NCBI GenBank assembly: GCA_028564705.1
Contig: JAPXFQ010000804.1
Location: forward strand, 1,798,001-1,862,000
Origin: Apricaphanius iberus
Lineage: Eukaryota; Chordata; Actinopteri; Cyprinodontiformes; Aphaniidae
Direction of reading: 5' to 3'
DNA length: 64,000 nt
A program made the position numbers and the translations under genes. The number at the start of each line of letters is the position of its first letter. Position 1 is the first letter of the stretch. The notes under the pieces were generated by a model. That model saw nothing but the letters and a program-made list of their open reading frames with translations. It did not search any database and was not told where the DNA came from. Shown here piece by piece: positions 21,755 through 33,555 of this stretch.

Positions 21755-24164
21755 ATAATCTGCTTTTAGTTCTGAAAAAAATCGCGATCGGCTGAAATTG
21801 AGATCAACAGGTCAGGTTTTTCTAAAGATTGATGATGAGCCAGAAAACTGCAATTGGTATACCTCTAAGTAAGATACTTTTTTTGTAGGTCCTGAGAGTC
21901 TTCAAATCTGTACCAAATTTCATAATTATCAGATGAAGTATAGCTTGGGGTTGTTAATTCGTACACACCGTCTTGGAATTATTTCTTAAAGCAGGTTTAT
22001 AATTTACTAAAATCATTATTAGTAAATTATACAAAATGATAAAAAGCATACATTAGAAATCATAGAGAAAGAAAATTCTAAACAGTGCATCTATAAACAT
22101 TAGAACTTGTTTTCTTTTTTTATGTCGTGACCAATTAAGAGATATGCTTTTCTTTTCTAAATTCTTAAAAAATTGACAGACATCATAAGTCAAGCAAAAA
22201 CCCAATTTCTTGTCACTATACTGTTGTTTTGTGTTATGAAAAGCTCTTCTTTACTGACAGTAAGGGTCCCATGATACTTAAAATCTATTTTCCTTGATGG
22301 CAGGCTTTGGGAAGAGGAAGGTGAACCTTTGTCATTTACAGATAATCTTCCTGCCCTAGAGCGTACAACTGGAAACAAAATGTTTATGGAATTATCCTGG
22401 AAATATGGCAGGAGGTAAATGAATATACATTAAATATGATTGGTACAAAATGTATATGACACTACATTCTTATTTGTTGGTGGGCTTTGGTGTGGAAGAA
22501 ATAAAATCATGAACATGTTAGCTAGTAGTTAGCTGTGGCACATATTCCCCCATTACAAAGACGCTCAAACTAAGTGTGAGACACATGAGGGCAGAAAGAC
22601 GAAAACAGCTGTAATGATCTCCAAGCTGACAGGAGTGTGGGCCTATTCCATGGAGAGGGGGATCGGCAAAAAAAACTTTTTCCAATGGAGGTGTTATCAG
22701 CCACACTACATCTCACTGGTTGGGGGATAGGGGGTGATCACAGCCATGTTAAGACCTTAAAGAGATCTGTACCAACTGAGATTAGACACTTGTCATTCAC
22801 AGTAAAGCACAGATGGAAGGATCGAGAGGTAATGTGTGAAGGAATTGCTGTGACGGTGGCAGTGTTACATTGGTTTTCTCAGTTTAATATAAGAATTCTG
22901 CCAGTATAATTGCATTTCAGCCCTTATCCTCGGCTGCATCAGGCCTCGTTTGGCAACAGTTTCGGGTGCTTTATCTTCCGCCATTCTCTCCCTATCCGGA
23001 CTCAATCAAATTTGCTCCGGCTAGCAAGGGACAGAGAAGGGGGGAATACTGCAACGATAAGGGTTGGGTCTAGTATTTTTTTATGTGGGAGGATTTTTTT
23101 TTCTCCATTTTTGAAATGAACAGTTTTCTTGGCATGCTTATCTTGCTTTCATTAGTGGGCTGTCAAAGTGCTAAGGCAGACACAGAGTAAGGCAGGAGTG
23201 CAGCAAGCAGACAGGTTGTTAAAGTAGAACAGAGTCATGGGGGTAAGATTGGAAGCGGGAAAATATGGAACTAGATAACTTAGGACCTATAACGTTAGGA
23301 ATACGTCAAGAATAACTCACTAATTGAAGCTAGCTGATGAAAACTTCGGTTGCACTCTTCAAAACTGACAATTAAAAATATCTATAGTATGAGTTTATAT
23401 TTTTGTCTTGATAGACAACTTTTACTCCTTAACCTTAAAGCACCTTTAAGGTTAAGCAGAGCTGCATCATTGCTAAAAATATCTATTAACATTGTAACAG
23501 TGAAAACAAGAACAGCTTCTTTACCTTCTTCGAAGTGTTGTGATTACAGAAATACACCAGAGTCATCTGCAAATTTTGACTGCAATATTTTGTTGATATT
23601 TTGTGTTCATACTAATTTTCTTTCAACTCCTCCTTGGTGTTACCCATAAATTCATTTTAAAATTATTCTGCCATGTTTAATGTTGTTACATGATGGTTAT
23701 TCAGTGTTAGTTTAGTCATGCATTTATTATATCTGTAAGCTTTTTTTTGGTGAAGTTTGATCATAAAGTGAATTTCCTGAGATTGACAGCCTCCATAAAT
23801 GTTTTTCACTTGTGTATAATCATTCTCTGTGTAGAATAATGAACATTACAATATTTTTTTTGGAAATGGCTTTGTAATCCTTTAAATCTTGAGGAATGGC
23901 AACAATTTCGTCTCTGAGGTCATTGCTGGTGTCGTTCAGTCTTGGTATGGTGTTGACATATATGTATACATTAGAACATCAAAAGGCCAGAACTCCTTCT
24001 TTTATAGAAGTGAACACAGCTGCTGATCAGTTAATCGAGATAATCAACCCTCTTGAGACACATGGAAGCATCAAGATTGTACTTTGTTTAAAACCTAATG
24101 ACGGTGAGAAATCTGGTTCATTTCAAAAACACTTGAGCTTGAACTTTAATCATTTTGGAACCTG
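21755..24164. other. No gene recognised
   Basis: Mostly AT-rich unique DNA with no supportable exon. A more balanced patch at 22915-23070 (GCATCAGGCCTCGTTTGG) has no coding evidence. Confidence 0.5.
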
Positions 24165-24676
24165 TTAAGGGCACAGTGTGTAAGTTCCGGCCAGTAAGGG
24201 GCAGTGCATACCTGAATTATTACAAGCATGCAGTATCTGTGTCTTCAAGTAAGAAACTCAGTAACAGAGGTCCAACTAGTGCTGTTTTCAAACGCTCAAT
24301 TCCCTTAGAATGAACTATTTGCAGCAACATGACAAGCACATCAGTCTCTCTTTCATCGCCTGGAACTAGCAAAGAGGTAAAAATGTATTTATGGAGACAC
24401 TTTTTTGCATTTTGAGGGGAAATCAATGTTTTAATAGCTGGCGTGTTCCGTGCGCTTTGTCCGCCCGGGCTCTTGTAGAAGTAAAGATTGCGTCTAAAAT
24501 GGCTTTCCCCTGAAAAGAGGACCCGCACCTATGTATTTTCAAACGGATTTTTAAAGTTAAACTTTACAATATCGCCAATATTTTGCAATTAATGTGCTTT
24601 ACGTAATTATTATTACATAACATTTTAATGGCTATTTTTAAAGATCCACTGTGAAAACTACACACTGTCACTTTAA
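24165..24676. mobile_element. TTAA-flanked non-autonomous DNA transposon
   Basis: TTAA at 24165-24168 and at 24673-24676 brackets inverted ends: GGGCACAGTGTGTAAGTT on the left, and GTGACAGTGTGTAGTTTT on the minus strand at the right. A TTAA duplication is the signature of piggyBac and Kolobok elements. The roughly 504 bp between them has no transposase, so the element depended on a relative in trans. The interior has the GC-rich motif GTCCGCCCGGGCTCTTG near 24460. Confidence 0.8.
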
Positions 24677-25914
24677 AGATTAAAATGTTTTTATTATTTC
24701 CTGATATAGAAAACATATTTTGCTATGTCTAAATGTAACTCTATGAACCCATGACAAGTTGAGGGGGGGGAAGTATTGCTTTCTTCTCACTTTTTTTGGT
24801 TTTGTTGTTTTTCTCTGTTTCTTTTTAGTCACTCTTCCTTTCAGGGTTCTGTGTGGGTTTTGTCCGTTAGTGGACATAATATGATGTATCAGCCAACTAC
24901 TGGGAGGCTACAAAAGCACATAGCCATGGAGCCGCATTAGTACATATTCACATAACTGTGGTAATATGTTGGAGGTCTGTGAATAGCCTTAGCAGCTTCC
25001 ACTTTAAAATGTATTCCTCCTTGGACCATAATCAAATTATATCCTCCATGGTCAAAATATTTCTGCCATCTTTCTTGCGTTAGTCATACAGTAGCTTTGT
25101 CTAAAAGAAAAGTATTCAGTGACTGCATAGGGAGGCAATGTATATGCTGCTTAGACCTCAAGGCTGTTCAGCCTTATGTATAGTACACTCATGTGCACAT
25201 ATTTGTATTTGTCTGTTTTATAGTATTTATTAATTATTTTAGTTCACATTGCTTGGTAAAATAATTTATTTCAAAGTGAAAGGAAAAGAGTCTTCTGAAT
25301 CAAGAAATTAAATAAGCACACACTGATAAATTTTCAAAGTTAGAGAGAAGCCCACAGGGCACAGAGATGGATTTGAATTTTAAGGTTAATTTGTGCAAAA
25401 CAAATACAAAACGCAGTAACACAGGCCTTGAAGAAATACTGCCCTCGGAGGTATGTTGTATTACAAGCCAACAGGTCTCAGTAGCAAAAATTGGATCATA
25501 TTTTAAATTAAAAGTTGCACGAGCGCATGCAAATTACAGAACTACTAATTAAAATGTACCAGATTACAAACATCTAAAGGAGTTTGAGAATATCTTTGTA
25601 TAAAGTACAGTCTTTCTAAGTTACAGATACACCTATAGATTATTTTGTTGTTGTTTTATCCTGGCATATGCATTAACCCATTAATGCATATGTTCTTAAT
25701 CCTTGTGGATTTTTATTGAACTTAGAAAAAGTGAATAAATTACATGCCACTGATTAATGTATGCAAGAAAACTGATGTCTATTAATTTCAAAATATTTGA
25801 TGTCAAGGCAAAACGTGTAACTTTTAAGTATTTGACCTGCCAATCATGTATCACAGCTAATCAAGAAAAAAATTGGTAAATTCTCCAGCTGACTTATTGA
25901 TGCATATCTGATTA
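24677..25914. other. No gene recognised
   Basis: AT-rich unique sequence, with a G-run at 24762-24770 and the palindrome at 25665-25692 listed separately. Confidence 0.5.
25665..25692. repeat. Perfect 12-bp inverted repeat, 4-nt loop
   Basis: CATATGCATTAA (25665-25676), loop CCCA, TTAATGCATATG (25681-25692). Each arm holds ATGCAT and an ATTA core. Confidence 0.85.
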
Positions 25915-26298
25915 CTGCATATTGGAATACATACACTACAAAGGACAACAACGTACCAATACTTGGATCTGAGTACTTGCTGATTCCGCAGGTCAATGCC
26001 AACACTTCTACCACCCAAATAAATGTCTGTATGAATGGGAAAACCGGCTTTATGTTCTTCTCTGCTTATTACAACAAATGATACTGAATTGAATAAAACA
26101 TAAAAACTTAATAAAAATGACCACAAAACAAAAAATTCAAGTGAAAAATAAACATTTTCTGTGAAATTATTGCAGAGTTTCTACATTGTAACTAACAGTT
26201 CATACTATCGGTTAACTAATTTATACAGATACGAGTACATTAGAATGGTATCAGCCCTGATATCTAATACTAGTATCAGTGCATCCCTAATTTTAGAT
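25915..26298 (-). mobile_element. hAT-like MITE, copy 2
   Basis: Inverted relative of 19690-20085. On the minus strand it opens TTAGGGATGCACTGATACTA and continues through the same ordered blocks (TAATGTACTCGTATC, TTTCACAGAAAATG, TTTTGTGGTCATTTTTATTA, AAGCAGAGAAGAACATAAAG) to CCAAGTATTGGTACG. It lacks the two hairpins that are perfect in copy 1. No coding capacity. Confidence 0.72.
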
Positions 26299-27727
26299 GT
26301 TGCACACTTTTTCATTTTACTCTGAACTGTCAGGAACAATGAGAAAGAGTCTGGTGATTTTCTAAGGTTGTCGACAGGAGTTGCAAGTTCTAATTTCACA
26401 GTTTTCCATGTAAAACTAAGAAACGTGATGCAAGAGCTGTTCCACTAAAAAAAGGAGCAGGGTTGGGGTGGAGTTCCATACATGGTATCTTATCATGGCA
26501 TGTCAGAGGGCAAATGCAGCACAGATTAGAGAATGAATTCAAATGAGTCGAAATGAGCATGAAGTATGTTTTTGTTCCTAGCCTGCAGTTTGTCTATATT
26601 TGGGTGCAAGAACATTTAATAACGCAATCACGTTACACAGTTGCACTTCAAAGTATTTACTGAATCATTGCCTAGGGTTAGGATTTAAATTTTGAATAAA
26701 TGTGTTTATAGATGAGGCAGGTAGCGATGGATTTAATCTGACAGATTGGAACATAGGAGTACGATGCATGCTCCAGTCCAGGTGAAGGTTACCATAGCCC
26801 CCACAGGGCATCAATCTCCAAGACAGAGCGCGACAGACATATGGAAAGCAAGTGAGAGCCGGGACAGAGGGAGTAACTAAAGAGAGACTGATGGAGGGGG
26901 AGTAGTGAGAGCAAAGTGAGAGTGAAAACAAATGTAAAAGGAGATGAGGGCCGGCCAGATCAATAGAGAAGTGTTGCTATGACAACAGGTCATTGAGAGC
27001 CATCATTGTCACATTTTTTCTTCACTTTTTTTAATCACACTCTTGACAGAAAATTATGTGAACACAAAATATAAATGAGATGTCATTTCACGAGAGTAAA
27101 AATGGATGCAGTAGCATTGGAGGGTGAAGTAACATCACAGACCTCTCTCTGAGTATGCCTGATTGGAGGAGCAGAAACCATTTTCAGCAAACAATTTGTT
27201 GAGGCTTAAAGTGAGATTGCAGTTGGTAAATGAAAAGGTGGAAGGATTAGAGTGAACAATGTCCAATCAGACTAAAGAGGCCTCAGTCACGGGTTTAAAG
27301 GGGAAATCTGTATGTGGTAATCAAAACCTCAGACTTGCTCGTCCAACATGCAGCCCGTGTAGACAGAAAAATAATGGCATTATCAACAATAAAAAAGAAA
27401 AGAAAAAAAAGCTTTCAAGATTTTTGACTGGAATGTAAATGAAAGTGTTTGGATTTGCTGTGGTTAGAAATTACCCCCTAATAGCTCCTGTTGTTATTAG
27501 CAGTAGGAATTCCATCTGAGATTAGGTCTTTTACATCCCATGCTCTAATCGCTCCACATCCATGCGATCTGTTTTCAGTTGAAGGGAAGGAGCTGTCTTA
27601 CCCAAGCCCAGATGGTGTCATTACTCTGGTAAGGCCGAGTGATTATACACTATTCACACTGGGAGAAACAAAAATTTTGAGTTATGTAGACATTTTTTAT
27701 GACACCTTTCCCCTTTACTTTGCTCAC
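26299..27727. other. No gene recognised
   Basis: Unique sequence. The purine-rich stretch about 26815-26950 produces open frames on the minus strand by composition only. Confidence 0.5.
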
Positions 27728-28262
27728 TTAAAGACAGGGTATATGATTTCATTTTAAAACACTTTTTTTTTAAACTGCAAAAATGCTATTCATATACCAG
27801 TGGCAACCTATAAGTTAGGACTCCTTAAACTTGACCAGGTATTTTCATTTTTCTACAGCGAGAAACCCTAGGAAAACATCCAATCAACTTTCACGGTCCG
27901 TCCAGGATAAGAGGCTTGTAAGCAAAGCGTCCGTGTTCCAGCACCTCTCCCTCTGCGCGTCCTCTTCGTGTGCACGCATCGCTCGTTCTAGCCTGTAAAA
28001 AGGAAGTGAGCTCGCGCTACCTTGTCGTGCCAACAGATAAATTGATTGCGTCAGCTGCAGTAGCCGACATGTTTATTTATTTTTACCTGCGACATGTGGA
28101 GAATGCGACTGTGGCAGAGACCCAAAGAGACCAGGCTGGCTGAGCGTGCCTCTGTTATTGAGGCGTGGCTTAGTGGGAGAGCATGAAACAAGGGGTGGTA
28201 CTTTTTATTTTGCAATAACGCCCTCTTAAGGGCGATCCCACAATCGCATACCCTGCCATTAA
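27728..28262. mobile_element. Second TTAA-flanked non-autonomous element
   Basis: TTAA at 27728-27731 and 28259-28262 brackets ends AGACAGGGTATATGATTTC (left) and TGGCAGGGTATGCGATTGTG (right, minus strand), an inverted match over about 17 bp with four differences. The interior is about 527 bp with a CpG-richer centre (27890-28040) and no transposase. The ends differ from those of the 24165 element, so this is a separate family of the TTAA type. Confidence 0.7.
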
Positions 28263-30390
28263 TCTCGTTGAAGAACATCTGTAACAGGCTGCAAAAGACT
28301 TGATATTGGGAAAGCGGCCCAAACATGCCAAGATATGCTTGTTTTTTCTCAAAGAGTAGCTCTAATTGTCACACTATCTAGATTTTAATTTTAAAACATT
28401 TTCAAACGAATGTCTTCTTTCAGCCGTGGAATAATATGCCCCCTTGTACCAATCAGTCATATAAAAACCCAATGAAAGACACCAACGTCAATGATTGTAA
28501 GATAAAACGTGGAAATGTTCAAAGGATTTGAGAGCTTGTACAAGGCACTGTAAGAGCAAGCCCGCACACGTATGCACACTCACAACCCAATCTAAAGTCT
28601 CTGGCAGAACGAGATAGGGTGCTGCTGAGAGGAAGTCGTCAGGGTGGCACAGTCACGGTGTATCAGCCGGAGATTTTGTTGCCAGGCAGTATCTTGTCAT
28701 TCTTAAAGCTGGAAAGGAGAGAGAAGTAATTTCTAAGACAAAGGTCAACAGGTTGAAAGTGTGATGGAGGGCCGTGACACACCTATCACACTCCTGATAA
28801 GCCAAGAGTCAATGTGGGGGGTATTAATGGACAGCAAGGGAAGCAAATTGACACTATAGGCTGCAAAGGAAAAAAAAACATCACCAAGTTTAGAATATGT
28901 ATGAAGCTAAATACGTGAAACACAAAGGAATAAAGAGAAGATTGAGCTAAAGCTGCATTCTTTTATCACTGAGAAGTGGGCACTGAGGAATGGAGGTGAA
29001 ACAGAGGGGGGCGTATTATTATTTTTTTCTTTTCATTGTCCATTTGGCTCAGGATTGTAAGCATGCCTTTTTTCTCTCTCTCTTAAGGGAGGCATTACAT
29101 GTTGCCCAATATGCAAACAAGTATTGCTACAGTCACTACATGTATGTCATGTGCACAACAACTTCAGCTGAGAACGTTTGGTGTTTCAGAGAGTCACGCG
29201 ATATATCCATTATTAATAAAACAAGAGTGTATGTTGCATGCCTTAAGTGATAATGAACTTCCATTAACACAAAGTCTACACTGGTAACTTAAAACCCACA
29301 CACGTACACAAGCAAACCTCACAAGTTTTAGTTATTAGAGTCAACCCTAATGAACCCCTTCACTTTTAATATTTTACTCTGATATGGATTTTTTTTTTAC
29401 TTGTATTGTCAGAAAAAACAACACACACCCCTCTATGCTGACATTTTTGGACCACTGTAACTTCCTGGCGTCTCCCCAGACATCTTCCAAACATTCATAC
29501 CTCTATTTTTTTAACACATCTTTGTTCACTGCAGCATTTTCATGTCATTTTTTGTAAATGTCTTATTTGTTTTCCCTCTCCCTCTTCTGATGACAGAAGG
29601 TTTTCCTTGTCTTAAGCAGACACCCTCAGTTCCCTAGCAGCAGAATCTGCTTACATAACTCAGTTAAAGCTTGAGTATTTCAGATGCTGGTTTTTGCTCC
29701 CGGTATCTCTCATTTGTCTCTTTTCTTGTTTTTCCTCATGTCATTTCACCCGGCCTCAATTGTTCTCATCTGCTGTATGTTTCTCTTTCTGTATTTTTTT
29801 TTTTCATTTTAGCGTCATCAGGCCGTATGCCTGTGTCTCGGTCTTTCCATCCACCTCTGCCCTCCGAGTATTTGCTGTCCATGCTCATTCCCTCTTGTTC
29901 CTCTCCTTTATCATGCTCTTCTTTGTCACCTTCCCTTATTTTGCCTTTCCTCATCCTTCCTTTATTTTCATTGTGGCTCACGTGCTCTGCTCTGCTAACA
30001 CCTCTTTCAGCATGTTGAGATGAGAAACGCAAAATGCCAGTGAAGAGAGAGAGGGGTGTGAGGGTAGAGTGCCATCTCCATATAGTATTCACACTTCCTC
30101 TGATGAAGATGCGCACCCGCAAAGTTTGAAGGGGTTATTTGTCACATGCATAGACCTACAACATGAGGTACGGCAGTACCTCTGGCCCACTGTGATGTAA
30201 CTCTAAACACAGTGCTATACAGTAGTATTACTCCCAACATAATTATTTTTTCATATTTTGTACGAATTTTTAATGTTCTTGATCAGTCATGTAGGATGAA
30301 GTAGCTCTAGGAATAGCAATTTTCAATTCTTGTCACTAATTCTTAATTGAATTCTGAGTGGAGTTTGAGTGAGTCATATAGGGCAGTAGT
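28263..30390. other. No gene recognised; pyrimidine-rich tract
   Basis: Unique sequence. From about 29690 to 30010 the plus strand is strongly pyrimidine-biased, which keeps several frames open on both strands. These frames have serine/leucine-rich low-complexity products and are not genes. Confidence 0.5.
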
Positions 30391-30470
30391 TCCCAAAGTT
30401 GGGGTTGGGAACCCACTTGGGGTAACTGGTATGTAAGTCTGGGGTCATGATATATATAATGTGTCAAAAT
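30391..30470 (+). mobile_element. hAT-like left end
   Basis: CAGTAGTTCCCAAAGTTGGG followed by GGGAACCCACTTGGGGT is the usual form of a vertebrate hAT terminal segment. An end of the same type faces it at 33485-33551. The 8 bases outside it are ATATAGGG. Confidence 0.6.
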
Positions 30471-32774
30471 TTTCACAACAGGATTTTTTTTAAACGTATC
30501 GGTATCACGGTATTTGACAGTATTTTTATTTTTTATTTTTTACATAGAATACCTTTCATAACCACACTATCTTATAAGAAAAGAGTAAATACCCTTGCTT
30601 GGCTTTAAATAACCCATTTTACTGTGGAATGCATCATGTTGTTTTTTTCCAGACACAGGTAAGAGCTATGAAAAGAAATTAAATTATCATAATTCTAGTC
30701 AAAATAGAGTAGACATTCTTGATTCCGTAAGGCTGAAAATATACTTATTTTTTAACCTCACGTTGATGCAAGCTGCAGGCTGCATCTTGTACTTGCTATG
30801 CACATAGTACTAGAGAATTCCGCTAGGGGGCAGAGTACTGAACTCAGACCGGATAGAGTGCCGAAGAAGAATAAAACAAACATGGTGACCATAGGAGATC
30901 ATTGGCTGGTTAATATTCAAATAACAACAGAAAAAGAAGAAGGCAGCAGTATCATAGATGTTATGTAAGACCATTTTTACCACTACTCTTGATTTCTTTT
31001 CTACTACTTTAGCCACTGTTGACCCCGTGTAGCTACAGTCAAATATCCCGCAAAATGTCCTCCTGTTGGTTACTCGCAATAGCACTTGTAAAAGATGTGT
31101 TGTTTAGTTTCTCTTCTTGGAATTAGTTCCTCTGGGTCAGCATTGTGTTTTGCTCTGACAGCTCCTGCCAATGGTCAGACTTCCATCCATCTACCATCTA
31201 CATACTACCATCTCCCAATACCCACACTGCACCATACAGTCTTATACAAAGTGCACTTGGCAGAAGTGAACACATGGGTTCAAGTGCATAGTAAACAAGT
31301 GTGCAAATAATAGCAGTATTGTGACAGCAAGGATTACATTGTCGACCACAGCGTCATATCTCCATGATAACCAAAATGGGGGTGTTGGTCGCAGTTTGTG
31401 TTATTTTGCTGCTGATTTGATAAAACTGAAACAAAATCATCTAAGTTTGATAAATACAAATTTTTATCTAGCAAATTCTATAGGATGAACTCCAAGGTTA
31501 TCCCATCTTAGATTTTAATCAGAGGCACTACCTGTATATCACTGTGACATGTTTGTTTAATTTATTTACAGAAAATATAGGCTATAAAAAAGACTTTTGA
31601 TTATTTAAAATAATGTGTTTACTGTTTTATTTATATTTGTCAAACCTGGTGTGTTAAATGAACAGACGCAGGATTGCTTGGAGATGAATATAAATGTTGC
31701 ATTATCATGTCCGAAAATACACACACCGTTATCAGTAAACAATATTTTTCAACAGATATGAAATGCATCTTTCCAACAGCTAAGCATTCAACTGTAATTA
31801 CACATGTACACATTGATAAATTATTCAATATTTCGGGGCGTTGATAACCGAGGATGTGGGGTACTAGTCCCCATTAATATTTATAAATTATGCTTTTGCA
31901 ACCAAGAAACAAAATATGGTCCACAGTCCCTGGTTCCAATAGTGATTGCTGGTCCCGAATCAAATAATCCAATCACAGTTTACAGCGCTGGATGATCCGC
32001 TATCAGCACATGTATAAATAATAATATAAATTTTGTCTGAATCTGTTTACCAGCAACTCAGCCAGATTACTGACACTTCAGGCCGATCCCATGAGATTTA
32101 ATGAATTCATTGTTTTTCAAGCGTGCAGCCAATCGGCCAAGTTATAGGACAGTTATCCACTATATTATTAATATAAGAAACATTGTTTTTTATGCAGCAA
32201 TTTTGATTTTAATGATTCTTCCTGCCAGCAGCCTGCTGATGGTTTTACGAGTCATGTGAAACGCAAAACAAAACATGTAGCCTGTGGTTTTCAACTTTTA
32301 TTGATTGAAAAAAGATGCGATTTTCAAAATCTGTTAATACAATGCAGTGGATGTTGTAATGAAGCATGGTATGATAATGACACATAGCCAATATATTAAT
32401 TAATATTTTATCCTCAGCAATCTTCTTCAATCTATCCAAAGAAGTTCTTCTTCCGGCACTCGTCGAGGACAGAGGCTTTTATCTCTCCTTCCCTTCTGTC
32501 TCCCTCAGCGCTCTGTGTGTGTATTCTGTCTGGAGCGTCTCTCTCTATTTTTTACCAAAGCCCAGACCAAGCTCAAAAAATGGAAATTGTCAGCTGGTCT
32601 CTGAATGCAATTAATCAAATCTATTCAATGTTACGTAGCAGGAAGGAGGAGCCCACTTGTCCACCTCAGACGTATGCGAGTGGCTAAGTGCTCGACGTTT
32701 AGAAAAAGTGGCAGCTGTTTTTTCTATTGATAGTGTCTCAGGAGGATGTGGAGGACATTTGAATATTTGACTTT
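30471..32774. other. No gene recognised
   Basis: Lies between the two hAT-like ends but shows no hAT transposase frame. AT-rich and unfamiliar. 31790-32000 is less AT-rich around GGGGTACTAGTCCCC (31858-31872) and could be part of an old mobile element. Confidence 0.4.
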
Positions 32775-33038
32775 ATGGTGATCAGGTTCCTGCTGATTGG
32801 AATGGGTGGCTACTTGCTCTACCGAAAAATGAAGGCACTTCTTGCAGCGACTAGGAAGCTGACGGAGCTGTCTGATGGGCTGGGTCGGGCTGCTGGAACT
32901 CACACTTATTCGTTGGGTGAGCTGGGACGCAGGATGGACTCTGTAAAAGGTGATCTGGCCGGTGCTTCGGGACTCATACGCAAAGTATTATTGAACTTGG
33001 AGAAACTATCAGCGCAACTTGATGGAAATGGAAATTAA
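32775..33038 (+). CDS. Putative small membrane-anchored protein, 87 residues
   Basis: I do not recognise this protein. The ATG at 32775 is the only possible start in the frame because a TGA sits 15 bases upstream (32760-32762). Context is moderate (G at +4, T at -3). Residues 2-16 (VIRFLLIGMGGYLLY) form a hydrophobic glycine-containing segment followed by basic RKMK, which predicts a short N-terminal anchor with the rest on the cytoplasmic or matrix side. Residues about 20-85 are Leu/Ala-rich amphipathic helix (KLTELSDGLGRAAG, LGELGRRMDSVKGDL, LIRKVLLNLEKLSAQL), possibly coiled-coil. Base composition and codon choice (frequent CTG, GGT, GCT) stand out from the AT-rich flanks. It has no intron and no obvious AATAAA in the next kilobase. 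It could be a real small gene, a retrocopy or a chance frame. Confidence 0.4.
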   Translation: MVIRFLLIGMGGYLLYRKMKALLAATRKLTELSDGLGRAAGTHTYSLGELGRRMDSVKGDLAGASGLIRKVLLNLEKLSAQLDGNGN

Positions 33039-33484
33039 ATGGAACTGAATCTCAATTTGGTCAGATTGGACAGCAGAGAGAAGGATAGAGAGAAATTGCT
33101 CTTCCTCAACCATAACAATTAGTATTTTGACTCTGTGGTGACCTTCAATTGGTCCACAATGAAATCCCTGTGAATCTCATTTACCTTCTCCCTACCCTAC
33201 TCCCTACACTCCACTGACGCACACAGACACACACATGCACACACACAAACACACATGCTACAAACGCTCACACCACCTGTACTATCACCGTCTGGTCCGC
33301 TTCCTCTGGGCTCCCTCCAAACTTGGGAAGCAACTTTGGTTTTGCACACTCTGTGATGCACTTCTAAATTGTGAACTGAGGATCTAATATTGGCTTTTAT
33401 TTATTGGTTTGTGATGTTGAGTGTGCTATCAATGTAAGACTTTTTACATGACTCGGTACAACTGTTTGTATCTGTAACCAAGAG
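33039..33484. other. Downstream of the small ORF; CA-rich patch
   Basis: May be 3' untranslated sequence if the ORF at 32775 is expressed. Contains imperfect (CA)n at 33220-33257. No polyadenylation signal was seen. Confidence 0.4.
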
Positions 33485-33551
33485 TCAGGGTCAAGAACCA
33501 TGGACATTTTTATAATGTGGGTCAGGAGCTGGAAAATTTGGGAATCATTGT
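33485..33551 (-). mobile_element. hAT-like right end
   Basis: On the minus strand this reads CAATGATTCCCAAATTTTCC then CTCCTGACCCACATT, an inverted counterpart of the end at 30391. The 8 bases outside (TTATAGGT) match the left flank (ATATAGGG) at 6 of 8, as expected for an old hAT target duplication. The two ends may belong to one 3.16-kb element or to two short fragments. Confidence 0.5.
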
Positions 33552-33555
33552 TATA

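Noticed and set aside
29671..30122. Overlapping 109-118-residue frames on both strands
   Set aside because: Caused by a pyrimidine-rich tract. Products are Ser/Leu-rich or Glu/Arg-rich low complexity with no domain.
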